From NCBI GenBank assembly GCA_002457295.1, contig NTKF01000017.1:1-26808 (forward strand): a stretch of DNA of 26,808 bases, written 5' to 3'. The stretch comes from Flavobacteriales bacterium MED-G22 (GTDB taxonomy: Bacteria; Bacteroidota; Bacteroidia; Flavobacteriales; Flavobacteriaceae). Both the position numbers and the translations under genes were made by a program. Numbering within the stretch: position 1 is the stretch's first letter; each line of letters opens with the position of its first letter. The notes under the pieces are model-generated. The model worked only from the letters and a program-made list of their open reading frames with translations. It was not told the origin of the DNA and searched no databases. This document shows positions 15,599 through 25,729 of the stretch, one piece after another.

Positions 15599-17053
15599 TT
15601 AATCAAAAGGATTCTCATTAACCATGTCGCGCATCGCTTTGAGTTTTTGACTGTATTTCTCTACTACCATTTTGTTTTCTGATTCTTTTGAAATGTCCAT
15701 GTTTTGTTTGCCATCCACATCGAGATCATAGAGCATATTGCCCAGATACTTATCTCCTTCAAAAAACTCAGTGTATGAATAGTTTTGATCAACTACAGCT
15801 TCACCTTGTTTATAACGAGTGTAAATTTCATCTTTGAGCATTATGGAGGGGTTTTCTAAGACGGGAATTAAACTTTTGCCTTGAATATAATCAGGTGCTT
15901 TTATACCCGTAATTTCGCATAGCGTTGGATAGACATCCACTAATTCCGTAAAAGATTCTGTAGTCTTATTTTTGGCAAATTTTGGTGAAGAAATAATAAA
16001 CGGAATTTTGATTGCTTCTTGAAAAGTACTGTGCTTACACCAAAAGCCGTGTTCTCCTAAAAAATAGCCATGGTCGCTCCACAAAATGATTGTTGTGTTT
16101 TCTCTGATCCCCATTTCATCCAAACTTTGAATCAATTCACCTACTAGTGCATCCATATAGGTAACACTTGCATAATAACCGTGAATTAAATCACGAGAAA
16201 GTTCATCACTAAGTTGGCCTTGAGCCGGTATTCCTAAATAATTTTTTCTCAGCTCAGCAGAATTGTGTTGAGCCTCAATAGCAATATTGGGAGAGTTTTT
16301 TGGTTGATAAGGATTATCAACTAACTCAATGGCATCGTGATCATACATGTCCCAATATTTTTTGGGTTGGATAAAAGGAAGGTGAGGAGAAACATAACCT
16401 ACCGCCATGAAAAAGGGTTTATTTTGTTCGGTCAAACTCTTCATCTTAGCAATGGCCTTTTTAGTGATTTTCCCGTCATTATAGGCATAATCATCCACTT
16501 CTGGATATTCAAGAACAGGTGTTTTTTTACCATATTCACCTCTTTCAGCATTATTGATTATCTCAATTGATTTAGGGTCTTGAAAAACATGGGGTCTCCC
16601 TTTTTCTACTTCAGACCAATGTTCACTAAAATCATCTTCATGATGATAAATCTTTCCATATCCAATTGTTTCATATCCATTTTCTTTAAAAATCTGATTT
16701 AAGGGAATGGCTGTAGGAGCATCAACAGAAGCCCGAGTTGAAAAATCATTAAACCTTTTTTGACTAGGGCGAACTCCTGTCATGATTGAAGACCTACTTG
16801 CTCCACAGACAGCAATATTCGTAAAGGCATTGTTAAATTGAACGCCTTCTCTGGCTAATTGATCTATATTGGGAGTAATCATTTTTGTTTCTCCATAGCT
16901 ATTGATCTTAGGTCTTAAGTCATCAATGGCAATAAATAAAATATTTTGTTTTTGTTGATCTACGGAGGCTGTAGTTTTAGTATCTGATTTACAGCCTGTA
17001 ATTAACAAGGCTATCAAAAATAGATAAGGTAATTTATGTTTTAATATAGTCAT
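15599..17053 (-). CDS. Iduronate-2-sulfatase-like sulfatase, lipoprotein (S1_7-like)
   Basis: This 484-residue sulfatase has a lipoprotein signal (ALLITGC, Cys21). The opening NILFIAIDDLRPKINSYG (Asp44, Asp45 as metal ligands) and the whole N-terminal half resemble iduronate-2-sulfatase-like enzymes. The maturation motif is CGASRSSIMTG (Cys83), the C-x-A-S-R form and not C-x-P-S-R, which still fits the formylglycine consensus. Other active-site pieces are GKIYHHED, SPHLPF, WSDHGYFLGEHG and CKHSTFQEA. The name reflects sequence type only; in algal-polysaccharide PULs this class desulfates various sugars. Its start overlaps the stop of the upstream sulfatase gene by 4 bp, so the two are translated together, probably as a pair removing sulfates at different positions. 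Confidence 0.85.
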   Translation of the reverse strand: MTILKHKLPYLFLIALLITGCKSDTKTTASVDQQKQNILFIAIDDLRPKINSYGETKMITPNIDQLAREGVQFNNAFTNIAVCGASRSSIMTGVRPSQKRFNDFSTRASVDAPTAIPLNQIFKENGYETIGYGKIYHHEDDFSEHWSEVEKGRPHVFQDPKSIEIINNAERGEYGKKTPVLEYPEVDDYAYNDGKITKKAIAKMKSLTEQNKPFFMAVGYVSPHLPFIQPKKYWDMYDHDAIELVDNPYQPKNSPNIAIEAQHNSAELRKNYLGIPAQGQLSDELSRDLIHGYYASVTYMDALVGELIQSLDEMGIRENTTIILWSDHGYFLGEHGFWCKHSTFQEAIKIPFIISSPKFAKNKTTESFTELVDVYPTLCEITGIKAPDYIQGKSLIPVLENPSIMLKDEIYTRYKQGEAVVDQNYSYTEFFEGDKYLGNMLYDLDVDGKQNMDISKESENKMVVEKYSQKLKAMRDMVNENPFD

Positions 17054-18720
17054 TTTATTGTGTTTTCGTTAGAAGTTATTCGAGAGGCTTTAAAACCAAT
17101 TCTTATTGCCCTTGCAGCAATTGATTGATTTTTAATTGTCTTGATCGGTTTGTGGTAGAGTCTCCACTTAGAAGACCCAATCTCATCATCCAATTGATAT
17201 CCAATTGAAGCACCCACAGTATTACATTGAAGTTTTACACGGCCCTTTTCGTCTTTTTCAAAAAGCACTTCAGCCGTTTCAGGTTGCAAACGTTCTGGCC
17301 AAAACATTTCAATTAAGTCATGTTCAGGGACAAAGCCTTTATCTCCAATTTCGAGTTGCCAATGGGCTAGTGCCTTTCTCAAAATTGTCAATTTTGAAGC
17401 ATACTTGGGGTCGTCTGCCACATTGTGCACCTCATAAGGGTCTGATTTTAAATCATATAGCTCTTCTCTGGGTTTGGTTTTCATAAAAATGTAGGAAGCA
17501 TCGCCTGCCAACATTTTTTGACGGTCCAATTCAATTAGTTTTGCGTTCATGGTTATTTGTTCTCTATACTGATTGCGATATACTAAAGGCAGTTGCGGCA
17601 TAAAGTTTTTGATATAAACAAAGCGACCATCTAAGACAGAACGCTGCATGTCTGTAACTTCATCAAATCGATCTGCTGTGCCAAAGGCATAATTTCTGGG
17701 AGCGTCTTCATAAGCACCAGCAAATGCCTTTCCATCCAAATGTGCAGGAGGCTTTATGTTGAGTAAAGACAATGTTGTTGGACCTAAATCCATGAGAGAA
17801 ACAATGCGGTTGTCAACTTCACCTGCTCTTCTTTTGTCAGGATATCGAATAATCAGGGGAACATTGAGCCCGCTATTGCCAACGGCTCTTTTTTGACGCA
17901 ATAAATTTCCTCCATGGTCACTCCAAAAAATGATAATTGTTTTATCTAACAAACCATCCTCTTCTAGTTGCTTTATGAGAAGTCCCATTTGCCTATCCAT
18001 TTCTTCTATATTAGAATATTTTCTAGCAATGTCATTTCTCACTTCTGGAATATCTGCAAAATAATCGGGTATAATCACATCCTCAGGTTGCACAGTCAGA
18101 GGTTTGTCTTTGCGTTCCCAAATTCTGGATTCGTGAGTTACTAAGGTGTTCCATACATAAAAGAATGGTTTGCCCTTGGGCGCATCTTTATAGCTCACTT
18201 TGTCAGAAACTTCGTCCCATGCCGTAAAAGGAGCATTAAACTGATAATCACATTTATAATTATTAGCACAATAATAGCCTTCTTTGCGTAATTCTTCTGT
18301 GAAGGGTTTGACATGGGGAGGGGGAACAACCTCATATTCAACTACATTTCTACCCGTCTTATCTCGCACACCAATATAGGTTTTGTGCGTCACTTGCTCA
18401 GGCGTTTTAAAGTTATGATGATTTCCTGTTCTCATATTATGAGCTCCTAATCGTGCCGAATACATACCGGTAATTATTGAAAATCTGCTAGGAGCACATA
18501 CGCCAGCCGTTGAGTAGGCGTGAGTGTATCTTACTCCTTCACTGGCTAGTTTATCTAAATGGGGGGTTTTTATGACCGAGTTTCCATAAGCCCCTAGAAT
18601 CGGGCCCATGTCCTCACAGCTTATCCATACTACATTTAGAGGCTCTTCTTTCTTTTTTTGAGCGTTTATTGTGATGGGCATCCAATAAAAAATGAATGCA
18701 AATAATAGTAGTTTTTTCAT
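17050..18720 (-). CDS. Secreted sulfatase, heparan-N-sulfatase-like (S1_8-like) with C-terminal beta domain
   Basis: This 556-residue sulfatase has a signal peptide (MKKLLLFAFIFYWMPITINA). The start LNVVWISCEDMGPILGAYG, with Glu36-Asp37 in place of the usual Asp-Asp, together with the maturation motif CAPSRFSIITG (Cys75) and FWSDHGG, fits the N-sulfoglucosamine-sulfohydrolase-like group. Residues from about 480 onward, including GASIGYQLDD, WRLYHKPI and SIAARAIRIGFKAS, look like the small chitobiase/hexosaminidase C-terminal beta domain often attached to this group. It is probably periplasmic. It is the first gene after a 127-bp gap in which I found neither a terminator nor a convincing promoter. 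The true substrate is unknown; the family name should not be read as heparan activity. Confidence 0.85.
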   Translation of the reverse strand: MKKLLLFAFIFYWMPITINAQKKKEEPLNVVWISCEDMGPILGAYGNSVIKTPHLDKLASEGVRYTHAYSTAGVCAPSRFSIITGMYSARLGAHNMRTGNHHNFKTPEQVTHKTYIGVRDKTGRNVVEYEVVPPPHVKPFTEELRKEGYYCANNYKCDYQFNAPFTAWDEVSDKVSYKDAPKGKPFFYVWNTLVTHESRIWERKDKPLTVQPEDVIIPDYFADIPEVRNDIARKYSNIEEMDRQMGLLIKQLEEDGLLDKTIIIFWSDHGGNLLRQKRAVGNSGLNVPLIIRYPDKRRAGEVDNRIVSLMDLGPTTLSLLNIKPPAHLDGKAFAGAYEDAPRNYAFGTADRFDEVTDMQRSVLDGRFVYIKNFMPQLPLVYRNQYREQITMNAKLIELDRQKMLAGDASYIFMKTKPREELYDLKSDPYEVHNVADDPKYASKLTILRKALAHWQLEIGDKGFVPEHDLIEMFWPERLQPETAEVLFEKDEKGRVKLQCNTVGASIGYQLDDEIGSSKWRLYHKPIKTIKNQSIAARAIRIGFKASRITSNENTIK

Positions 18721-18847
18721 GTTTGTTTTTTAGTTCATGATTGATCAGCGAAAAGAGACGCAAATTGGGGGAGTATTTTGCAACTCATAACTTTCACTAA
18801 AGTTTAAATTTAACAGATAAATATCATATAATACAGTCTTGAATACA

Positions 18848-21800
18848 TTAAAATGATATTTTTCGGGACTCCCCCTGATAACCGAAAATTTCACAAGACA
18901 TTACATTTTTTCCGATCATTAACTTTCTTGCGGATTGTGATAAAAAGGTATTGCCATAGGGGAGTAACTCTTTATAAAAACTCCCATCTCTTAAGCGCAC
19001 AATTGCATAAGCGTCTTGAGCTTTTAGTTTTAGAGCATTGGTATTTTTATTGTGCTTTTCAAAAACAAGTAGCTCCTCTTTATTTTGACCAATGATTAAT
19101 AATTCTTTTTGATTTTTATCCAAAAGCTGGATAACGCTTTTTGCATTTTTTGAGATCACAAGACCACTTTTGGACATGTCCACTTCAGTAAATTCTCCTT
19201 TGCCATTTCCCGCCAAAACACCCCCGTTGAAGGCATCTAATCTTCCAGTTCTAATTTCAGCGCCATAATCGTTTCCAACAGCCAATATATCCAAAGTACC
19301 ATCACCATTAAAATCACCAGTCTGCATACCAAAAATGGGCGCTATTTGAAAACGTCTTGGCAAGGGTTTTAAAGAAAATTTACCCTCGCCTAAATTTTCC
19401 ACATACATGCTTCTAATTTCCGTCACCTCTTTTATTTTAGTATCCGCATTAGGGAATAATCCGATTATTTGATCCAGTGTAGCCTTTCCAAAATCTTCAT
19501 GTTTTTTATAGGCTTTTTTTACCTTAATTATTTGTTTTTCGATATCCGTTCTTGTGAAGAAGGGAAACTCTTTCTTCTCTCCTGATATTGACTTTCTCCA
19601 CATAGAGGGAATTACGTCTATAGACCCATTTTTGTCGAAGTCACCATAATAAATTCTAAAGGGGTTTTCTTTTGAAGCATTTATTTGTGAGTTAAGACCA
19701 AGATTACCAGCAACAAAGTCTAAATCACCATCTTGATCAAAATCACCAGCAGCCAAACTATTCCAAAATCCAGTATGTTGATTCAGACCGTTGTTCTCGT
19801 TCAGGTGAAATTTTCCTTCAATATTTTTGAATATTGTCAAAGGCATGAATTCTCCAGCAAGCATCAAATCGGTCCATCCATCGTTGTCAACATCAGCAAA
19901 AAGAGCATCACTTACCATACCAAGGTTATCAAAACCTGGCGCAACATCAGGGTTTGCTATAGAGAATTTTCCTGTGCCATCATTTTGGAGTAAATAACTA
20001 CTTACAGACATTGGGTATTGGTGTGGGTATAGTCGACCTCCAACAAATAGGTCAAGGTCACCGTCTTTATCAAAATCTGCAGCCCGAACGCATGATCCAC
20101 TACTTTTAAAAGAAGGAAGGGCAAGTGTGTCTGCTGAAAATTGGCCATCTTGATTGCGATAAAAAACATCTTGATAGGAAGCCACATTTAACCCAAATTC
20201 ATACCCCCCACGAACTACATACAAGTCATCATCTCCATCCATGTCTGCATCAAAAAACAGTACTCCTAATTCTTCACCTTCATTTTTTGCGTCTGGTTTT
20301 TTAATTAAGAGACTATCCTTAACAAAGCGACCGTTTTTTTGTTGGACGAAAAAATAGTTTTTATTGTAGTGAGAGCTACTTATATAAAAATCATCTAAAC
20401 CATCAGAATTAACATCTGTAACAGCCATTCCAGGCCCAAATTCTGAAAGCTTATGGAGTAGCGTAGATTGAATATCAAAATCAACAAAATCATAGTCGTC
20501 ATGAGCAAATTCTATCCCTTTTTCAGTGTTTACTTTTTTAAAGAGCTTATCCCTAGTTGGATAAGGATTAAGCAAGTTGGTGTCCTCCATGGCATTTTTG
20601 ACATCAAAAATGAGGGTATTATTGGCTTTGACTTGGGTCATTGTTTCCTTCTTACGGGATGGCCAACGGATGACTATACTGTCAATAATTGAATTCTTTC
20701 CTAGACCAAAATGAATTTCTTGTGGCATTGATGATAAATACCCTCTGTAGGGGGAGTTTTGGTAAGATTGAACGGTGCCATTTTGATAAATTGTTGCCTG
20801 AGCTCCAATACCATTTATGTTTTTATCTGTTCCCTTGAAACCAATTTTTATCCAATGATTCAAATTATTTTTTTCTCCAATGGACTGATTTTTATAGATA
20901 AAAGCAGGGTCATTAATATTATTGACTACATAATCTAAATCGCCATCATTATCTAAGTCTGCAAATGCGGCACCATTAGAAAACGAAGGCATCTCAATCC
21001 CCCAATCATCCGTAACATCCTCATAAAGGGGTAGACCCTCAACAATCGAATTTCTAAAAGCATAATTTTTTAGCTTTACAGAGGGTATAATTTGAAGAAG
21101 AAATTCTTTGGTTGCATAGTAACCAACCTCAGTATTGTAGTCAATAAAGTCTCTGTCTGTAACATCTTTAGGAAATCCATTTGTAATAATTATATCGCGG
21201 TCTGAATCGTTATCAAAATCTGCAATAAGTGGGGCCCAACTCCAATCTGTTGCACTAATTCCTGAAATGAAGGCTATTTCACTAAATTGAAAATCATCAC
21301 TGTCAGGTCTTTTCCCCATGTTTAGTTGCAGAGTGTTTCTAACAAATTGATAGTTATAGTCAAAGCGGTCGTTATTTAAATAATTATTATAATTATTCGG
21401 AGAGAGCATAGTTTTTCTCCTGTAATTATCTTCAGGCAGCATGTCCAAAGCGACAATTTCATCCTTTCCGTCATTATTTAAATCGACTACATCGTTTCCC
21501 ATAGCAGAATATGAAGTGTGCTTAGTATACTTTTCAGCATTATCACTAAAAGTTCCGTCTTGGTTATTGATATATATGATATCATTAGATAAATAATCAT
21601 TTGTGACATAAATATCTTTCCATCCATCTTGATTGATATCACAAATATTTATTCCTAGGCTAAACCCACCAATTTTTATTCCTGCCTCTAAGGAAATATC
21701 AGTAAACACGGGGTGCCCCTTTTCTTCGTCAAAATTATTTCTATAAAGTTTATCTGTTCGGACAGAAGACCCATCAGTAACTTTCTTTTTATACACATTT

Positions 21801-22393
21801 GGAATATGCCTTTCATCAGTAAGATTTACGGCTAAAAAAAGATCTAAATCACCATCATTATCAGCGTCAAAAAAAGCAGCATTAGTTGTGTGAGAGTCAT
21901 CATCTAATCCATACGCCTTGGCCACTTCTTCAAAAATAGGTACACCCTCAGCGTTGGTTCCTTTGTTTAGATAGAGTAGGTTTTTTCTTTTTTCGGGTTC
22001 CTTAAGCATCGTAGCACAGGAATATATATCCAGCAAACCATCATTGTTGATATCCACAACGGCTACCCCCGAGCTCCATCGATTTTCTGCTTTTACATGT
22101 GCTATTTTGCTGACGTCAACAAATTTAAAATCACCCTTATTTAGGTATAGTGAATTGTCAACCATATTTCCTGTAAAATAAAGATCTTGCAAGCCATCGT
22201 TGTTAAAGTCACCAATGCCTATGCCTCCACCATTGTAGACAAACTCATTTTCTAAAATATTAAAGCCTTCCCTTTCAATTATATCATTTGAAAAGTAAAC
22301 ATTTGATTTTTTGGGTGAAATATTTTCAAACAAGGTTTTCTTTTTAGAACAACCAACAAGAAGCAGTATAATAATTAAAACTCTTTTTTTCAT
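18848..22393 (-). CDS. FG-GAP/VCBS-repeat ASPIC/UnbV lipoprotein, 1181 aa
   Basis: This very large lipoprotein (Cys15 in LLVGCSKKK) is made of beta-propeller-type FG-GAP repeats. I count about 14 calcium-binding loops of the form D-x-[DN]-x-D-G, for example DFNNDGLQD (62), DINNDGLLD (114), DADNDGDLD (176) and DLDNDGDLD (479). An ASPIC/UnbV domain at about 528-598 (GIGAQATIYQNG, YRGYLSSMPQEIHFGLG, IVIRWPS) separates two repeat blocks, suggesting two propellers. Proteins of this type often occur beside SusCD in marine Bacteroidota and are thought to lie on the cell surface. A role in glycan binding or in a surface complex is inferred, not shown. It starts 8 bp after its paralog (22402-25704), so the two are surely co-transcribed. 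No catalytic residues are recognised. Confidence 0.85.
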   Translation of the reverse strand: MKKRVLIIILLLVGCSKKKTLFENISPKKSNVYFSNDIIEREGFNILENEFVYNGGGIGIGDFNNDGLQDLYFTGNMVDNSLYLNKGDFKFVDVSKIAHVKAENRWSSGVAVVDINNDGLLDIYSCATMLKEPEKRKNLLYLNKGTNAEGVPIFEEVAKAYGLDDDSHTTNAAFFDADNDGDLDLFLAVNLTDERHIPNVYKKKVTDGSSVRTDKLYRNNFDEEKGHPVFTDISLEAGIKIGGFSLGINICDINQDGWKDIYVTNDYLSNDIIYINNQDGTFSDNAEKYTKHTSYSAMGNDVVDLNNDGKDEIVALDMLPEDNYRRKTMLSPNNYNNYLNNDRFDYNYQFVRNTLQLNMGKRPDSDDFQFSEIAFISGISATDWSWAPLIADFDNDSDRDIIITNGFPKDVTDRDFIDYNTEVGYYATKEFLLQIIPSVKLKNYAFRNSIVEGLPLYEDVTDDWGIEMPSFSNGAAFADLDNDGDLDYVVNNINDPAFIYKNQSIGEKNNLNHWIKIGFKGTDKNINGIGAQATIYQNGTVQSYQNSPYRGYLSSMPQEIHFGLGKNSIIDSIVIRWPSRKKETMTQVKANNTLIFDVKNAMEDTNLLNPYPTRDKLFKKVNTEKGIEFAHDDYDFVDFDIQSTLLHKLSEFGPGMAVTDVNSDGLDDFYISSSHYNKNYFFVQQKNGRFVKDSLLIKKPDAKNEGEELGVLFFDADMDGDDDLYVVRGGYEFGLNVASYQDVFYRNQDGQFSADTLALPSFKSSGSCVRAADFDKDGDLDLFVGGRLYPHQYPMSVSSYLLQNDGTGKFSIANPDVAPGFDNLGMVSDALFADVDNDGWTDLMLAGEFMPLTIFKNIEGKFHLNENNGLNQHTGFWNSLAAGDFDQDGDLDFVAGNLGLNSQINASKENPFRIYYGDFDKNGSIDVIPSMWRKSISGEKKEFPFFTRTDIEKQIIKVKKAYKKHEDFGKATLDQIIGLFPNADTKIKEVTEIRSMYVENLGEGKFSLKPLPRRFQIAPIFGMQTGDFNGDGTLDILAVGNDYGAEIRTGRLDAFNGGVLAGNGKGEFTEVDMSKSGLVISKNAKSVIQLLDKNQKELLIIGQNKEELLVFEKHNKNTNALKLKAQDAYAIVRLRDGSFYKELLPYGNTFLSQSARKLMIGKNVMSCEIFGYQGESRKISF

Positions 22394-22401
22394 TTTGGCC
22401 C

Positions 22402-25400
22402 TTATTTTTGAAATTCATAAAATTTGAGATCACTGTTATTAATACCAATGACTATTCCTTCAACATCATTTTGGCGCAAATAAACAGCACCTCTCACTTC
22501 TCCCTCAATTTCTATTCCTGACACCTTTTTATCGACCACTTTAAAAGTGTTGTCTTTAGACCCAAATAATGTGAGTCCTTTGCTTGAATTTAGTCTGCCA
22601 ACTTGGGGCTTTAGGCTCCAAAAATTCCCGCCGAGCCAAAGGTCAATAATTTGGTCACCATTGAAATCTTCGGCGACAATAGAATAAACAGGACTCAGTT
22701 GTGCTTCGTCTGGAAGGGTTTGAAACCGCCAATTCCCATTTTCGTTCCAAAAGATGCCTGTTCTTAATTCTTCGGCTTTAAAGAATGACGCATCAGAGCG
22801 TTGTTCTTTAGTAAATATCATTTCATATGTTTTTTGTGCAAATGCGTCATATGTAATATTTGTCTTTTTTAGCATAGTGACCTGACTCGTAATTTCATTT
22901 TTTGTTCCAAATGGATAAGCGACATGTTCTTGTGGAGGATACCAGTTGATGATAAATTCTGTTTTTCCATTTTGGTCAAAGTCTTTGACATACATTTCTA
23001 AGGGTTCATCGGGTGTGGCATTAAATGGCGAATTTTCTCCCCAATTGCCAGCGATCAGATCCAAATCGCCATCTTGGTCTAGGTCTTTTGCTGCCAATTT
23101 AGTCCACCACCCTGTTGAATTTGGAGTTTTTCGGTTGGCTTTAAGTTGTCCCCCTTCATTTAAAAAAGTAATGAGCGACATCCATTCTCCAACTAACATT
23201 AACTCTGGATATCCATCTTGATTCAGATCATTCCAAACTCCAGAAGTGATCATGCCTGCTCGAGATAATTCGGGTGGGGTGCTATCGATAAATTGCCCTT
23301 CTCCAATATTCTGGAGTAGAAAACTTTTTGGAACAAGGCCATAATTTCCAGGGACATAAGAAGCCCCAATAAATAAATCCATATCTCCATCTTGATCATA
23401 ATCAGCGGCAAGAATACAAGAAAAATTCCCATAAATTTTTGGAAGAAGAGATGAGGTTTTAATTACCCCTCCTTTTTTATCATTTACATATACTCTCAAA
23501 CTGAAATGGTCACGTCCTTTCTGATACTCATTGCCCCCGCCACCAAGCACAATATCTTGATATCCATCTCCGTTGAGATCTACTATGGCTCCAGAGGTGG
23601 TCTCAAAAGACTTGTCTTTTTCAAAAACGATTTCCATTTTTTTAGAGGAGTTCCAACCCTTTCCATTTCCAACAAAATACCGATCAGTATCTCCTGCACT
23701 TCCACCGAGTAAAAAATCATCATTCCCATCGTTGTTTAGATCACCTTTAAGCACCAGGGGCCCTTCTGTAGAGAGCATTTTGTGCAAAAGAATTTCATGA
23801 TCAAAATCATTATAAATATTTTCTTGGTGCTTTTTATTTCCTTTTAGACTAGCACTTTTTTCTTTAAACAAAGCGTTGACTTTAATTTTTTGCTGATTTA
23901 CAACCGTTGGTGATTTGTCTTGTTCAACGGTCAAGGTTTGATTTAAGGCGATGTCTGTCAATATTTTTTGTGATTTGTCAGGCCAAATAATAGTCAATTT
24001 ATCTAAAATGGAATCTTTTTCAAAGCCTAAGATAAAGCCACTTTCGACTGAACTTTGAAAACCGCGAGCAGTATAGTTTTGAGCCGATTGAATGAGGCCG
24101 TTGTTTTCCGCAATAATTTTTGTGCCTATTGCAAATGGATTTTTAGTCTTGCCTTTTAACTTTACTTTTAAGAATGAATTGTTTGAATTATTTCGATAAA
24201 CAAAGGCTGTCATATTGACGTTATTCACAACCAAGTCAAGGTCTCCGTCGTTGTCTAAATCTCCATAGGCTGATCCATTTGAAAAACTAGGTTGGTCCAA
24301 ACCTAGGGAGATGGAACTGTTTTCAAATTTAGGAAGTGTCGCTTTCTTTTGATTGATAAAAGCAAAATTAGCTTGAGGGTTTGAAGGGATATAGGTGACA
24401 AAGTCTCTCCAATCAAAACTCTTTTTTTCCATAATAATTTTTTTTATGGCTTCTTTATCATTTATAAAAGTTGCGAAATCTTGAAACATAATGTCTCTGT
24501 AAATACCGTTGCTTACAAAAATATCTTTCCAACCATCGTTATCCATGTCAAAGATCAGCGCGCCCCAACTCCAATCAGTGGCTGAAACTCCGGCAAGGTT
24601 TGCAGCTTCAGAAAACCTACCCTCACCATTGTTTATTTGTAAACTATTTTGCATGATTTGATAATGATACCCTTGTCTAAACTTGTAGTTTTCCAATCGA
24701 TAAGGATCAAAAACGGTCATTGCCTTTAATCGATAATTATCTGCAGCAAGCATATCTGTAGTAAAAATGTCTATCGCACCATCGTTATTTAAATCAGCAA
24801 TGTCAGAGCCCATACTAGACATAGAGCAGGTAGGCAAGCTAGAGTTAAGCACTTCTTTAAAAGTGCCATTTTTTTGATTGATATAATAATAGTCTCTTTC
24901 CCAAAAATCGTTACTTATATACATGTCAGGGTAGCCATCATTATTGGTATCACTCACAGAAATACCCAAACCAAAACCATTATTACTAGAAAAAATTCCT
25001 GCCTCTTGAGTCACGTCTGTAAAGACAGCCCCATCATTTCTTAGTAGTTTGTCACCTCCTTCTATATCAATCACATTCCTGTTTGTTTTAAGGATATCAA
25101 TCTTTTCAGGTTTTTTAAAAGAGTTATTCAGAATATAACAGTCTAAATCACCGTCTAAATCATAATCAAAAAAAGAAGCATGAGTTGAATAGCCTTGGTT
25201 ATCGAGGTTCCATTTTTGCGCTTGTTCACTGAAGATGGGCACACCCTCTTTATCAACACCTTGGTTAATGTAGAGTTCATTTATTTTATTGTCTCCTTTC
25301 ACTTCTCCAGAATTGCATACATAAATGTCAAGCCTACCGTCTCCATTAATGTCAGCAAAGGCCACCCCCGTGCTCCAACCCTGAGCACCTTCTACTTTAG

Positions 25401-25704
25401 CTTTTTTTGACACCTCTATGAAAGACCAATCTCCTTGATTTAAATAAAGTTTGTTGGGTCCCATATTTGCGGTAAAATAGATATCAGCAAAACCATCTTG
25501 ATTTAGATCACCAATAGCCACGCCACCACCATTATAATAGTTCCTATAATTAAGCACATTAAAATCGCTGCCGTCTTCAACCTCATTGACAAAGTCGATA
25601 CCCGATTTTTTTGGGTTGACTATTGAAAATAATTTGTTGCTGGTTTTGTCATTGGCACACGACATAACCAAAAATAAAGTCATTATGAAACTAATCCGCT
25701 GCAT
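22402..25704 (-). CDS. FG-GAP/VCBS-repeat ASPIC/UnbV lipoprotein, 1100 aa
   Basis: This is a paralog of the next gene with the same layout: a lipoprotein signal (LFLVMSC, Cys16), a shared N-terminal opening (NPKKSGIDFVN here, SPKKSNVYFSN there), about seven calcium loops in the first block (from DLNQDGFAD at 66 to DLDNDGDLD at 482), an ASPIC/UnbV domain at about 525-595 (ARGFQSSVESGFILGFEKD, LTIIWPDKSQ), and about seven more loops in the second block. The second block includes degenerate forms such as DFNGDQIID. It is likely a surface-anchored calcium-stabilised double propeller. It is the first gene after the susD terminator hairpin, and its start ATG lies 26 bp to the left of that hairpin. 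The divergence of the two copies suggests separate roles, perhaps different ligands or partners. Confidence 0.85.
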   Translation of the reverse strand: MQRISFIMTLFLVMSCANDKTSNKLFSIVNPKKSGIDFVNEVEDGSDFNVLNYRNYYNGGGVAIGDLNQDGFADIYFTANMGPNKLYLNQGDWSFIEVSKKAKVEGAQGWSTGVAFADINGDGRLDIYVCNSGEVKGDNKINELYINQGVDKEGVPIFSEQAQKWNLDNQGYSTHASFFDYDLDGDLDCYILNNSFKKPEKIDILKTNRNVIDIEGGDKLLRNDGAVFTDVTQEAGIFSSNNGFGLGISVSDTNNDGYPDMYISNDFWERDYYYINQKNGTFKEVLNSSLPTCSMSSMGSDIADLNNDGAIDIFTTDMLAADNYRLKAMTVFDPYRLENYKFRQGYHYQIMQNSLQINNGEGRFSEAANLAGVSATDWSWGALIFDMDNDGWKDIFVSNGIYRDIMFQDFATFINDKEAIKKIIMEKKSFDWRDFVTYIPSNPQANFAFINQKKATLPKFENSSISLGLDQPSFSNGSAYGDLDNDGDLDLVVNNVNMTAFVYRNNSNNSFLKVKLKGKTKNPFAIGTKIIAENNGLIQSAQNYTARGFQSSVESGFILGFEKDSILDKLTIIWPDKSQKILTDIALNQTLTVEQDKSPTVVNQQKIKVNALFKEKSASLKGNKKHQENIYNDFDHEILLHKMLSTEGPLVLKGDLNNDGNDDFLLGGSAGDTDRYFVGNGKGWNSSKKMEIVFEKDKSFETTSGAIVDLNGDGYQDIVLGGGGNEYQKGRDHFSLRVYVNDKKGGVIKTSSLLPKIYGNFSCILAADYDQDGDMDLFIGASYVPGNYGLVPKSFLLQNIGEGQFIDSTPPELSRAGMITSGVWNDLNQDGYPELMLVGEWMSLITFLNEGGQLKANRKTPNSTGWWTKLAAKDLDQDGDLDLIAGNWGENSPFNATPDEPLEMYVKDFDQNGKTEFIINWYPPQEHVAYPFGTKNEITSQVTMLKKTNITYDAFAQKTYEMIFTKEQRSDASFFKAEELRTGIFWNENGNWRFQTLPDEAQLSPVYSIVAEDFNGDQIIDLWLGGNFWSLKPQVGRLNSSKGLTLFGSKDNTFKVVDKKVSGIEIEGEVRGAVYLRQNDVEGIVIGINNSDLKFYEFQK

Positions 25705-25729
25705 CTACCTTTTTATACATTTCCAAAAG

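Noticed and set aside
18853..25410. Many antisense ORFs of 60 to 90 codons within the two FG-GAP genes
   Set aside because: They mirror the repeated D-x-N-x-D-G codons of the real genes, have no leader or family motifs, and vary in frame.
18848..25704. Short repeated DNA units in the FG-GAP genes, like a repeat array or CRISPR
   Set aside because: The periodicity is explained by protein repeats; the DNA units are diverged, irregularly spaced and lie inside open reading frames.
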